DNA of 64,000 bases from contig CAMGYJ010000006.1 of assembly GCA_946122785.1 (NCBI GenBank), positions 52,968,066 to 53,032,065 of the forward strand, read 5' to 3'. The notes under the pieces were generated by a model, which was not told the DNA's origin, did no database searches, and saw nothing but the letters and a program-made list of their open reading frames with translations. Positions 33,331 through 44,058 of this stretch are shown piece after piece; the first letter of the stretch is position 1, and the number at the start of each line of letters is the position of its first letter. The stretch is from Linum tenue (Eukaryota > Streptophyta > Magnoliopsida > Malpighiales > Linaceae). A program made the translations under genes and the position numbers.

Positions 33331-35850
33331 TGCACACACGCACACTGATGGTCTAGCTTATGTGGTCCATTCATGAAGCTCTGACTACTCAAACGAATAT
33401 GAAACTAAATGAGTGAAAACTCACATACATGTATATATCCTGAATTTTATGTGAGCAATGGTCTAATTTGTATATAAAGGAGTTTGAAGTTAGGTCACCT
33501 AATTCGTGGGCCTTAGGCCCACACTCCCGCTTTGGAGCGCAGAAACGCGAGTTTCAAAAAATTCTTTCCTAATTCGCTATTTTTCAGTTTCCAGAGCGCG
33601 AATTGTGGAGCAAAAAACGCGATCTCATCTCGCTTTAGAAATCTCGAGCCTTTTCATCCAAAACATTGATCTCGACCAAAACAAAAGTATTGATGACAGC
33701 CAAACTTCGACCTTCTTGGGTAAGACATCGTACACAAAACAATTCAGGATCAAAGAAACAGTTGCGGCCAGAAAATGGCGATTGTTCCTTAATCAAAGAA
33801 AGGTGTGGTAGAGATGTGGAGGGTAGATAAGGAGAGAAATAATTCTATGCCAGCAGAAGAAAGTACCAATTATAATTTTGTTATTTCTCCCTTAATATAT
33901 TATACAATTAATAATTAAAATAATAATAAATGCTCTCTCGGCGCTCCCAAACTATAATTCTCGAAAAATAGACGCTCTCTCACTCCCGCTCTCTCTCCAT
34001 GAATCGGTAAGCTAAGTTTGAAGCTGTGGTCCCCGACACACCAAAACCTACAAACACACATCTTCTCCCCGTCAGGAATACGTGATGTTTCCCGTGAGTG
34101 GATTTAAGGAGGCTTGGTTGAGAAATGTCACATAACCTCTCGGGTCGTGCTCTTAGAAGTATCGCCAGGCCAAAGATCATAATTTAGATTCCGCATCAAA
34201 ATCTTGACTATCAATGACACGAATCCAAATATTTCTATTCACCTTTGATAATATGACAAGATGAAATTTCAGGGGAATTGCATATGTTAAATGTAATTCC
34301 AACAGGGAGGCGATTGTTCCTTTATAGATATGGATGTGGTGATTGGTGACAAGGAAGCACCCCCACTTTTTTATAAGAGCCTCGCTTCTACTATGAGATA
34401 ATGGCAGAGGTAGGGGTACTGATCGATTTGGTATTGGTTAATCATTAATTCATTATTAATTCATTATTTGATATGATGGTTAGTGGTTAACCGATAAGTA
34501 AAAATTCATGTCAATGAGCAAAGTGATAAAGCTTACCCGTCAATCTTCTCTTATTAATTCGGTTGCGGTTATTCTGACGTATGGCTAACCAATAACACTA
34601 ACATACTTTTCAATTTCAACAGGAAGATGCCAACGTTCATCATTCTGCTACTTAAGTATGTCAAAACTATATATGCTGACTGTTGTGGTTGTCTTGTGTT
34701 GTTGCTTCAATAATGAAGGCCAATTGTTCAGGCTAACTTTAACAAGATAGTTATTATACCTCACTTCTTCTTTATATATATTAAACCTCACTTCTTCTTA
34801 CATTTTATATTTTGATACCCCAAATTTAATTAAATTACAACTTAGTCACTATAATGTACATTTTATATTTTGATACCCAAATTTAATTCTAATGTAAAAT
34901 CATTGAACAATTATGTTTTGGTATCTAAATTTTATGAGATTTTCGTACCTATAATTTTTTAAATTTACATATTGGTGCAATGTTTAGATTTCACTTGAAT
35001 TCATGAATCCAATCCACCAATCCTTGTGAACCAATCGATGAATCCAATCCACAATAACATAAAAGTATAAATTTAGTTTGTACCATACAATATGTTGTAT
35101 CACTCAACAGTAGGAGAAGATTCGACCATTTTATATTTGCTCATTATGTGAAACATAAGATAAATGATAAAAGAGAGATGACTCTAAAATATTGCAAAAG
35201 CGAATTTATAAACTCATTTAGTACATTTACGGGGTACTAAACAAACTTCTACTAATTACATAACCAAATATGCGACATCTACATAAGCAAGTGTCAATAA
35301 ATTGCTATGACGTAAAGGGTTGACTGTTGTATTGACAGCCAACTAAAAGAATTGGTCAAAACATTTCCATCATCTACTTCCTCTTCGTTTCATTTTTCAC
35401 TCGCCTTCTTTAACCCTTTCTTTATTTCTTTCATTGTCTTCTTCGTCAAACCCTAATTAGTATACAATTATTTTTACGCATTCTAATCGCAAGTATGAAT
35501 GAGTCCATGCACGACTGACCAACATACTAGAGAATTAATAATTGAACCATGAACCACTAACTTTTTCAGTTCAATGTCGAGTCCAATTAAAAGAAAATAT
35601 ATATGGTTATTACTTATTACAAAGTCGTCATTTTCCACTACGCGATTTGAAGGGGTGAAATTTGAAGCGAGTTCCAGTGTGAATTCGTTTTACTTCTCTC
35701 TAGAGTTTTTCTTTTTCACCCGGGCTAGAATTTTCAACAATTATACATGGAATTTTTATTAGGTATCTGCACATATTAGATAAATAGTTTCTATTTTTTA
35801 TAAAAAAATAAATAATTATCATCTTAAATACATCACTATAAAAGGAATTA
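33331..35850. other. Intergenic, no gene seen
   Basis: AT-rich. An open stretch at 33506-33811 (plus) and TTGGTACCTAAA-like motifs toward the right have no domain support. No tRNA, rRNA or clear transposon end found. Confidence 0.45.
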
Positions 35851-35854
35851 AGCC

Positions 35855-36200
35855 TCAACTATACAAATTACAGTTCAGTACCTAAACATAATAGATCTTT
35901 AGATTTATAACCTAAATTTATTTTTTTGGCATATGGTCCTCAAAATATTGATGGAACATTACCTTTTAGTACCTATAGTTTTTTATTATATTTTGGTACC
36001 TAAACTTTTGAAGTTCTATAAATAGGTCTAATTTTTGTATGTGTAATTAAAACACTCTCGAATAAATGGGTATTCATATCCATCTCATACATATTTAGAT
36101 TACCTATGCAAACACATATACTTATTTCAAAATCATGTATATGCCACTCATACCCTTCCCATGATCAATGGGTCTATTTTGATTTAGGTAAATATCATTT
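35855..36200. repeat. Degraded copy of the hAT MITE found at 50255-50770
   Basis: From about 35864 (CAAATTACAGTTCAGTACCT) to 36080 the sequence follows 50410-50640 closely, including AGTCCTCAAAATAT-type and TTTGGTACCTAAACTTTT blocks. It then continues with ATGGGTATTCATATCCAT. The left terminus is missing and the right one is decayed, so this is an old partial copy. Confidence 0.75.
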
Positions 36201-36517
36201 ATTAGCCAAAATTTTCAAAACAAAAAAATTGGATGTTGACCGTCATATTTCTCAGTCAATATTACTAACAAAACTGCTACAAAAAAATATTTTTAGACTA
36301 ATAATACTAACAAAACACTATAACGGACCACATAATACATATTCATATGTCATTTGCGCCCCGCGACAAGGCGCGACATCTCCACCTAGTATCTACGAAA
36401 CATGAAGTAGTTAGTTAGCCCACCTAATACTATTCCAAATCCTCTAACTTAGCAACTTTTTCCAGAGCTTCCTCCAATTTTCTTTGACAGAGGTCCCAAA
36501 TTTTCTAACGAGTTTGA

Positions 36518-36861
36518 TGATTGGGGATTAGGGTTTATACGAATACAATTAGGGATTGAGATCGAGAATTTGGGAAAGAAGAAGAATAGGATAGAGAATC
36601 GGCCGAGGCCTTGGAAGGATAGGGATCGAGAATTGAGAGGATAGGGAGAGATTAGGTTTTAGGAGATTATTCGATAATTCTTTCTTGACTCCTCGTAACG
36701 TAGACTCAAAGTACATATTTATAGGGAACACTAGGAAACCCTACTAATAAACCTAATTCTACTAAAAGACTACTAACCATAATAAGAACTACCCTATTAG
36801 TAATTATAATAATAAATGTAGAAACCCTAATGAAATTGGCTTCTAACATCTCCTCCCCCTT
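36518..36861 (-). repeat. 3' LTR and polypurine tract of an LTR retroelement
   Basis: On the minus strand AAGGGGGAGGAGA (36849-36861) is followed by TGTTAGAAGCCAATTTC, a canonical polypurine tract and LTR start. A TATA box CCTATAAATATG lies at about 36714-36726. A plausible end CCCCAATCA is near 36518. The second LTR is not found in the window, so the left boundary is a guess. Confidence 0.7.
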
Positions 36862-37230
36862 CAGACCAACATTGCCTTCAAGGTTGACTGACTTGACCCA
36901 CTCCTCCAACCTCCTCGTGTGATCAATGCATCGCTTGCTCCGTGTTGTGCGCTTCCTTTTCTTCCAATAAGGCTCCAACTCCGACTTTGGGCTTCTTGCA
37001 CCGATCTTCCTATGCTGAATTGGCTCTTCGAATTTCACTTCTTATGGCCCACTAATTGCTTCCCTGACAAATTCAAACTCCAACAGCTTCTCTTCCGTTG
37101 GATCCCCACTCCCACCACTCAAGGGCTTCAAGGATACTTTCTTGTACAAGAACTTATCCTTGAGTACCAACTCATTAAGGCCCTCAAATATTTTTCTTGG
37201 AGCTAGTCCATGACTTTGCTTTAATGTTTC

Positions 37231-38040
37231 TCAAACCCATATTGGGTCATACTCTATTAAAATCCCACCTGTCAAAACAACACACTGCTCCCAGCCCATC
37301 CACTTCAAAGGGCAGCCCTTGAGAGGCCCAATTTCTCTTTCAATACTCGGCCCAACTTTCTCCTGAAGCCCGTGAGAGCTGTCTATATTCTGTCCATGAC
37401 TAGGCCTTGGTGGAATAATTAAAATCTCAGCCTCCAAGCTCTTAAAATCATTCTCCTTTAGCTCCAAACCCACCTTCTTTATATCACAATCACTATTGGG
37501 TCCACTCCCTCCTTGCACTTGTAGCCCCATTTCTTCAAGTCGCAGCCCAAACCCACACAAGGGAAATCCAATCAAATAGCCCACCTGAGCCTGTCCATTG
37601 AACCCAACAACAGGAGTAGTTGTGCCCAACCGAATGGGTGAGCCCACTTTGTTTCCCTCATCAGAAGAATCGGCCCAAATGGCCCGGCCCAACGTAAAGG
37701 GATGCTGCCGTTGTTTCCCGCGGGTCATAGGGTTTGCGGGCTGTTTAGAACTAATGCCGCCACCCTCCTTCTTCAACGGCTTCTTCATCGGCGTCGACCT
37801 AAGATGGAAGAGGAGAGCAAAATCGCCATCCTCCTCGTTTGTCTTCTCCGCCAGCCGCAACGTCACCCTCGCCGATAGCTTCTTCGACGGCCGGCCGATC
37901 TCCCACCGATCGAGATGGAAGCCTGAACCGACGTTCTCCATCGGCTGCTCCGCTGACCGTTCCGTCTCAATCGGCGGCCCGCAGACCACGCGGCGGCGGT
38001 GAGGAGACAGCCCTGCTCCCGCCGTCGCCCTCAACTCCAT
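37231..38040 (-). CDS. 269-codon ORF inside an LTR-element fragment, unknown function
   Basis: Open from ATG at 38038-38040 to a stop at 37231. The same frame continues upstream to at least 38280 after a single TAG at 38041-38043, so the original ORF may have been longer. GC-rich, basic N-terminal part (SPHRRRVV, KKPLKKEGGG), then a mixed region with no cysteine cluster, protease or polymerase motif. It lies on the same strand as, and upstream of, the polypurine tract at 36849. It is therefore probably an extra or gag-like ORF of a non-autonomous LTR element rather than a host gene. I do not recognise the family. Confidence 0.4.
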   Translation of the reverse strand: MELRATAGAGLSPHRRRVVCGPPIETERSAEQPMENVGSGFHLDRWEIGRPSKKLSARVTLRLAEKTNEEDGDFALLFHLRSTPMKKPLKKEGGGISSKQPANPMTRGKQRQHPFTLGRAIWADSSDEGNKVGSPIRLGTTTPVVGFNGQAQVGYLIGFPLCGFGLRLEEMGLQVQGGSGPNSDCDIKKVGLELKENDFKSLEAEILIIPPRPSHGQNIDSSHGLQEKVGPSIEREIGPLKGCPLKWMGWEQCVVLTGGILIEYDPIWV

Positions 38041-38560
38041 CTACGATGGCGAATCCTCCTTCATCTTTGTCTTCCTCGTACCGCTGCCCGCCCTCGTAGT
38101 TGTCTTACCAATCTCCGGCCATAGTTCCATTGCTGACGGCAGACTGCTCTCCAGACGGCAGGGATGCCGGCCTGCTCCTAGCGCGGTCCCTCGTACAGGG
38201 CGAGAAGGAAAAATGTCGATTCCTGCTCCGAGCTCCATTTTCTCCCCAGCCACGGACGCTGCACCCGGCATCACCTCCAATGCCTCTTGCTCGATCCGCG
38301 ACGCCAGCGAGTCCTCCCACCTGGCCTTAGTCTCCGTGAAGAGTGTCGTCGACGAACGTCGCCCTCTTCCCGAAATTCTCGACCTTGGCGAGTTCTCAGG
38401 TCGCTTGATCTTAGGGCCCTCTCTGGTCCTTGGCTTCTTCTTCCTGAAATGCCAATTCTTATGTGTTTGTCGAGGGGGAAAAAATGAAGAAGAAAAAACT
38501 GTTTTCTTTCTTTCGACCGAAAATCTTTGTAGGAAAACTCATATCTAAAAATAGAGGGGG
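38041..38560 (-). pseudogene. Upstream extension of the 269-codon ORF, interrupted
   Basis: GC-rich, gene-like sequence in frame with the ORF to its left apart from one stop at 38041. Beyond 38300 only short open stretches remain. It may be the 5' part of the same retroelement coding region. Confidence 0.3.
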
Positions 38561-38988
38561 CTGGTGCTATTTATAGAAAATGAAGGGGTGTGAGCGAAGG
38601 GATGCGACCCTTCGTGTGGGTGGTTACACCCCAACCAACACATTTGTTCGATTTAAAATAATGAACCATTGCATCGATTTGGTCCATGGTAGTCAGACCG
38701 GTTGGTTCACTCCAACTGCCATATCGATTCGGTTCAAATCGGTTTGGTCCGATTGGTTATACAAATCAATTTGACCAATTACTAAAAGATTAATCAAATC
38801 AATTGACCGAATCCAAAGCCTCCTTCCCATATATCATGAATATGGTATTTCAATAGCTTCTCTTTACTCCTTCACCTTTCATTCCCATTTACACTATTAA
38901 GAATCTCAAACACTTACTAAACAGATAATAATTCATATTTGGTTATCAGTTAAACTGATATTAACTGATAACCACCGGAACGATTACC
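38561..38988. other. Spacer with GGTTTGGT/AACCAA-rich decayed repeat
   Basis: Blocks such as GATTCGGTTCAAATCGGTTTGG (38708-38730) and TTATCAGTTAAACTGATATTAACTGATAACC (palindromic, about 38943-38973) suggest a decayed MITE. No ends are readable. Confidence 0.4.
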
Positions 38989-38996
38989 ACCCGTAG

Positions 38997-40063
38997 TAGG
39001 GGTGGAAAACGGTCCAATCCGGTTAAAATTGGACCGGATTAACCCGGTTTTTTAAAACCGTTTTGATCAATACCACAACCGAAGACGGGATTGGATGGGC
39101 ACCCGGTTTCAACCGTGACCGGACTGGATGAGATCCGGTCCGATCCGGTTTCAACCAAAAACTGGATGCAGACTGTTTCCTTTCAAAAACGGTACGTTTG
39201 GACCAAAAAAAATTCTTTCCCAAATTCCCACCCGCACAATACAATCCCTAATCCCCCCACTTCCCTCTCCAATATCCCACTTCCCTCTCCAATCTCCAGA
39301 AGATCCACTTCTTCCCTCCTTCGATTCTTCTGCTCCCTCTACCTTCTTGATTCTTCTTCTCCTTCTCTTTGCTATCAAAACCCAATCCAGTTGTCGACGC
39401 ACGCACATCATCGCCTCCGTCGTTGTCCTCTTCACCGCGATTCGACAAACAAAGTTTGGATCTTGGCTACAATGTCAACTAGGATCTTGGCGGCGATGTC
39501 AGCAGGGGAAAGCTTCTTGGCGGCGATGTCAGCAGGTCGGCGGTCGTGCATGTCATCCTCAGGAGCAGTGTCGGCGCCTCGGTGGAGTTCGAGAAGAGAG
39601 AGACCCGAATCGCCGGCTAGGGTGAGATGTCGCCAAAGCCGGAGGGAGAGCTGTTGGACGCCGACGAGAGAACGAAGAAGAAGAGGATTCCGACATGCTG
39701 CTTAGGGACAGAGATGCGACGGTTGACAAGTTTGAGAGAAGCTGGAGGAGTGCTTGAGAGTTGGCGTTTAGGGTTTTGCAAGTCTGGATGGGCTTTGAGT
39801 GGGTGAATTGGGGTCGGGTTGGGCTTTGGGTGAGTGGATATGTTTTGGCTGGGCTTGGCTTTGGGCTTCAGGATAGGATAGGGTCCGGTTTCCGGTTTTT
39901 TGCGGTTTTAACCGGGTTATACTTGTTACGGTTTTTCTCAATATATTGACAACCGTAATCCGGACCAGACCGGGTTGCATCCGGTTTCCGGTTACAACCG
40001 GGACGGTTTAAACTGGCCGGTTTCCGGTTTGACCAAAAAACTGTGACCGGATTTCCAGCCCTA
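38997..40063. mobile_element. hAT-type element, 1067 bp, with gene-like GC-rich core
   Basis: Ends are TAGGGGTGGAAAACGG and the near-inverse CCGGATTTCCAGCCCTA. Flanking 8-mers ACCCGTAG (38989-38996) and ACACGTAG (40064-40071) match at 7 of 8 bases. Both arms have CCGGTTT/AAACCGG arrays. The centre (about 39220-39760) is GC-rich and non-repetitive, with a C/T-rich leader-like part and a direct repeat TTGGCGGCGATGTCAGCAGG (about 39490 and 39519). This looks like captured host sequence. Open frames there show no recognisable domain. Confidence 0.85.
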
Positions 40064-40071
40064 ACACGTAG

Positions 40072-41640
40072 GTAGAGGCATTAACAACGAAATGAGCTGT
40101 TGAAAGAAGGCCTTAAATTTGAAGTTGGGCTTGTATTTCTTGAGACGGATAACACCAGTGATCTTTGGGATCAACAACTCTACTGAACCATTGACAGAGC
40201 AGGGTCTCCTTACAAATAGATTAGAATAATCCTAGCCAATTGAGGCCAACTTTAGAGGCATACTCTCGTGTCAATTGGGTAGGTTTGGGCGGGGTTCAAT
40301 AGGGTTCGGGTTCATCAAGTTGCGGGTTTACTGAGTTTAGATTCATCGAGTTCGGGTCCAAATGGGTTGCGGGTTAGTCAGGTTGCGGGTTCATTGGGTT
40401 CGGGTTCAATCAGGTTCAGGAAAATTGGGTTACGGGTTCATCGGGTTTTGAGTCGGGCGGGTTGCAGACGGATCGGGTTGCGAGTTGTTCGAGTCAACGC
40501 ATCGAGTAACTTACTCCTTACTCGTTACCAACTTACCCATTTTATTACACTAATTTAAAATATTTTTCTCAATTTTTAACCAATTTCTTTCTACCTCGCA
40601 TATATACTTATTTTTTAAAAAAATAGTCAAAATGTTGAATCAATTTATATAACTTGCTAACTTGTTATGTAATTAATCATAATTGGTAAAGTACACTACC
40701 TAATAGTAATGGTTATATCAACATTTGCAACCAAAAGACACCATTCATTATTTATTTGGTATTTTAATATTATTTCAGTAGTAATTGGATTATAGTATCT
40801 CGTTTAGAATAAACGTGCAAATGTGGTATTTGGGGTGTGGTATTTGGCATAAGCAAAGTGGTAAAAGGAGTTATTTCAAAATAACTCATTGCCCTAATAA
40901 CTTCAGTAAACTGTTGCCAAACGAGTTATTGGTAAAATTGTTCAAATTACGCTAAAAATTGAACCATTAAAAATTAACTATCAAATTTAATAAAATTGTT
41001 GTGACTTCACAACTAGATTATAGTCCAAGTGCCCAACAAATAATATTCTTGGAGCATTTCAAGTGAAAAATACCCAACCCTAACAACAGAGCACTCAATA
41101 GCCCATACGTAAACTAATGCCAGAGTTCAAGTTATTCTATTTTATTTCCAGAAATACCATTAAAAAGAAAAAAAAAATTCAAAAATACCACTCATTCTCG
41201 AGAAATTCCAAAAAGATCACCTTTTTCGTAAATCGTATAATGCAGCAGTTTTTATGAAAATCACATTGGCATGGAGTGGTCTGATAAACCGCGCTGGGAA
41301 GCAGCGATTCACATTCAAGCCACATGCCCCCCGGCGGTTTATATGTATATAATAATTTTTTTTCGTGAATACAAAATAATAAATCTAGATAGTCTAGTGG
41401 ATGGAAGCTTGTTATGTGTTTGTTTAGATCATTGGTTCGAATCTTAGTGTAAGCAAACTTATTCGAGATCTTGCAAGCCATAGGCAGTTTGGTCTCGCCT
41501 TCGTCCCGGAAAAACGTTGTTTGCTACCCCGAACGAGCTTTTTTCCGATTTTTCCAAACTTTGAACGGTCATAACTTTGTGATCCGCTCTCCGAACGTCA
41601 TGAATTTTTTTCATTCTGTATAATTTTTTAAGGACTACAA
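40072..41640. other. Intergenic with degenerate GGGTTCGGGTTCATCGGG repeats
   Basis: At 40280-40510 about ten imperfect GGGTTCGGGTTCA/GGGTTGCGGGTTCA units occur, resembling the arm of a decayed hAT-type MITE or a minisatellite. The rest is AT-rich. A CCGCGCTGGGAAGCAGCGATTC block near 41290 has a weak palindrome. No gene is seen. Confidence 0.5.
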
Positions 41641-41664
41641 AAAGCTAAACATTTTGATATTGTC

Positions 41665-42835
41665 TAGCGCTTCATTCGCCTAGGCGTTGTGAGCATATCA
41701 CAGATTAAAATTCCAAATTGATGGAAGGCATGATGGACGAATTAGTGGTAGTTTGGGATGATGTCATTTTGGGGAAGACAAATGTCTTATTCTGCCATTT
41801 TGTCTACTAGTTATGCTTAAGCGTACCTTCAATTTCCTAAGCACACCTCACAAGTCACAACACAATCCTTTGATCAAAATTGAGAGGAATTTTTGTGATT
41901 TTAAGGGTTCCATTCTCGGTAAAACTATATGTTAGAGCTTCGATGGTTTGAGGTTAAATAGTTGAACAGGTCGTGGGTCAACCACAGTCCACCCGCACCC
42001 ACCCAATCTTTTGTGGATCACCTATTTTACAACACACAACCACCCACATGATAATGAGTCGATCGTTTGCGAGTGAATTTGGGTGGATTTTTGGGTTAAC
42101 AACATATATTTCATATGTGGGTTGGATGATTGCGGATGATGGGTGGTTAGGTGGATTCAGTGGGTTTACAACATATATTTTATATGATTACATAATTTCA
42201 ATAGTTTTAAACTTAAAATGAAAGAAACTTTCAAACTAGATAACCCTCAATCCACAAATCAAGTGAATAATTAATTTTACAATATTGGTATTGGTAATTG
42301 TCCACAAATTACGAAAATATTAAAATGATGAACATGGTCTGAGCCTTATAATAACCAAGGTTTAAGAAGGCACTAGACATAAGACAAAAAAAAAATCTTG
42401 CTTAGCGCCTCATTCGCCTAGGCGTTGTGAGCATATCACAAATTAAAATTCCAAATTGATGGAAGGCATGAAGGACGAATCAGTGGTAGTTTGTAATGGT
42501 GTCATTTTGAGAAAGACAATTGTCCTATTCTGTCATTTTGTCTACTAGTTATGGTTAAGCGTACTTTCAATTTCCAAAACAAACCTCACAACATAATCCT
42601 TTGATCAAAATTGAGAGGAATTTATGTGATTTAAGGGTTTCATTTTCTGTAAAACTATATGTTAGAGCTTCGATGATTTGAGGTTAAAAAGTTGAGCAGA
42701 TCGTGGGTCAACCACAGTCCACCCGCAACCACCCAATCTTTTGTGGATCACCTATTTTACAACATACAACCACCCATAGAAACCACCCGCATGATAATGA
42801 GTGGATCGATTGCGAGTAAATTTGTAGGTTAAACC
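41665..42835. repeat. Direct segmental duplication, about 0.41 kb units
   Basis: 41668-42080 and 42403-42830 are diverged direct copies, each running from GCCTAGGCGTTGTGAGCATATCACA through TTCCAAATTGATGGAAGGCATGA to CAACCACAGTCCACCCGCA. They are separated by about 0.32 kb with ACAACATATATTT repeats. The copies differ by substitutions and small gaps. The CCACCC/GTGGGT arms suggest a decayed hAT-type element duplicated in tandem. Confidence 0.85.
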
Positions 42836-42839
42836 ATCC

Positions 42840-43930
42840 AATACTCATCCCTACCAGAATCTTTCTTTTATATATTTTTTATAACATGATTAACAATATA
42901 ATTAACACTTTCAATTAAATAGTAATGTCGATAAAGTCATGTAAATAGTATCTATTAACAATCTGTAAATAATGACATCTGTAAATAATGTCGGTTGTGT
43001 CGATCAAACAACTGAAATCTATCATTCCCTCACCGTTAACATAGTATCCGGACCCACACGAGTGGATTAGATGGAAAATTTCAACCTTAGCATGATCAGA
43101 ATTGGCATGGGAAAAGGGCTTTACTACAAAGCAAAAGTCTTTTTTTTTTTTTTTTTTTTTTGAATAATACTACTACAAACTACAAAGCAAAAGTCGCTGC
43201 CTCACTTTTCCAAATGAGATACGGATAAGTAAAGCAAGCACTTGATCAATTTGAGTAGTGCTTTTCTTTGACAGCCTTTTTCCTTTTATCCTCCATGAAT
43301 GGGGCCATGGAGGTGACTCACTGGCCACTGCACATAGTTTGGGAGACTAAATAGGCCTATATTCCTCAAAACCTCTTTTCATGCGCAAAGAACGGAACAC
43401 AGGCAAAGTTCAAAACTTTGCTGAGGCAATTCATGACAGAAACCAGAAAGGGCACAAAAAGATCAGAAAAGAGAAGAGGGTTACTTACAACTTACAAGGG
43501 TGAACAACACCACCCACTCTCTCCATCCTGAAATTGGTGGCAGGAGGAATGGCATCTTTGAGCTCTACTTTTGCTCTTTTCTTTACACATAAATCAACCC
43601 AACTCAAAAGTCTTTAAGCGTAACACTAATGCTAATCATGAATCTGCTTTATCTCAAGAACATGAACTTCGATCAGATGTCTCATGTTCGAAGCTTGGAA
43701 ATCATGATCGGTATTATGTTAAGAATTCTAAAGCTATGTCCAAGAAAAGTTGGTTTTGATCCTACAGAGGAAGCAACCAGTCATAAAAATGAGTTCTTTT
43801 CTTGCTGCTGAATCAACAGAATGGACATGGAGAGAAAAAGAAAGCATACCAACAGAACCATCTCTTCACCTTCTACTATTTACAAAGTCAGCTCCTGTAA
43901 AGAGGCTGAGTTAACCACAAAATGACAGCC
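42840..43930. other. Intergenic downstream of the Dof gene, no gene seen
   Basis: AT-rich, with a T run at 43140-43161. The portion from about 43500 may include distal 3' untranslated sequence of the Dof gene, but no splice or polyadenylation evidence ties it. Confidence 0.45.
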
Positions 43931-43935
43931 TTCGG

Positions 43936-43941
43936 TTTATT
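43936..43941 (-). terminator. Candidate polyadenylation signal of the Dof gene
   Basis: AATAAA on the minus strand, about 120 bases after the stop codon at 44059. It is inferred from motif and distance only. Confidence 0.4.
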
Positions 43942-44058
43942 TCATGGAGGAACAAATCATCAAGTGTAAACTAAATAAAGCCAGAAAAGTTTCTCCTTCT
44001 GAGGGTGGGGTAAGGCAAAACTCCATGGTGCGGGGAAAAAAAAGAACCCTTATCCATT

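Noticed and set aside
39091..39705. 204-codon and 165-codon overlapping frames as a gene
   Set aside because: Both lie inside a hAT element, start in its terminal array, and show no domain.
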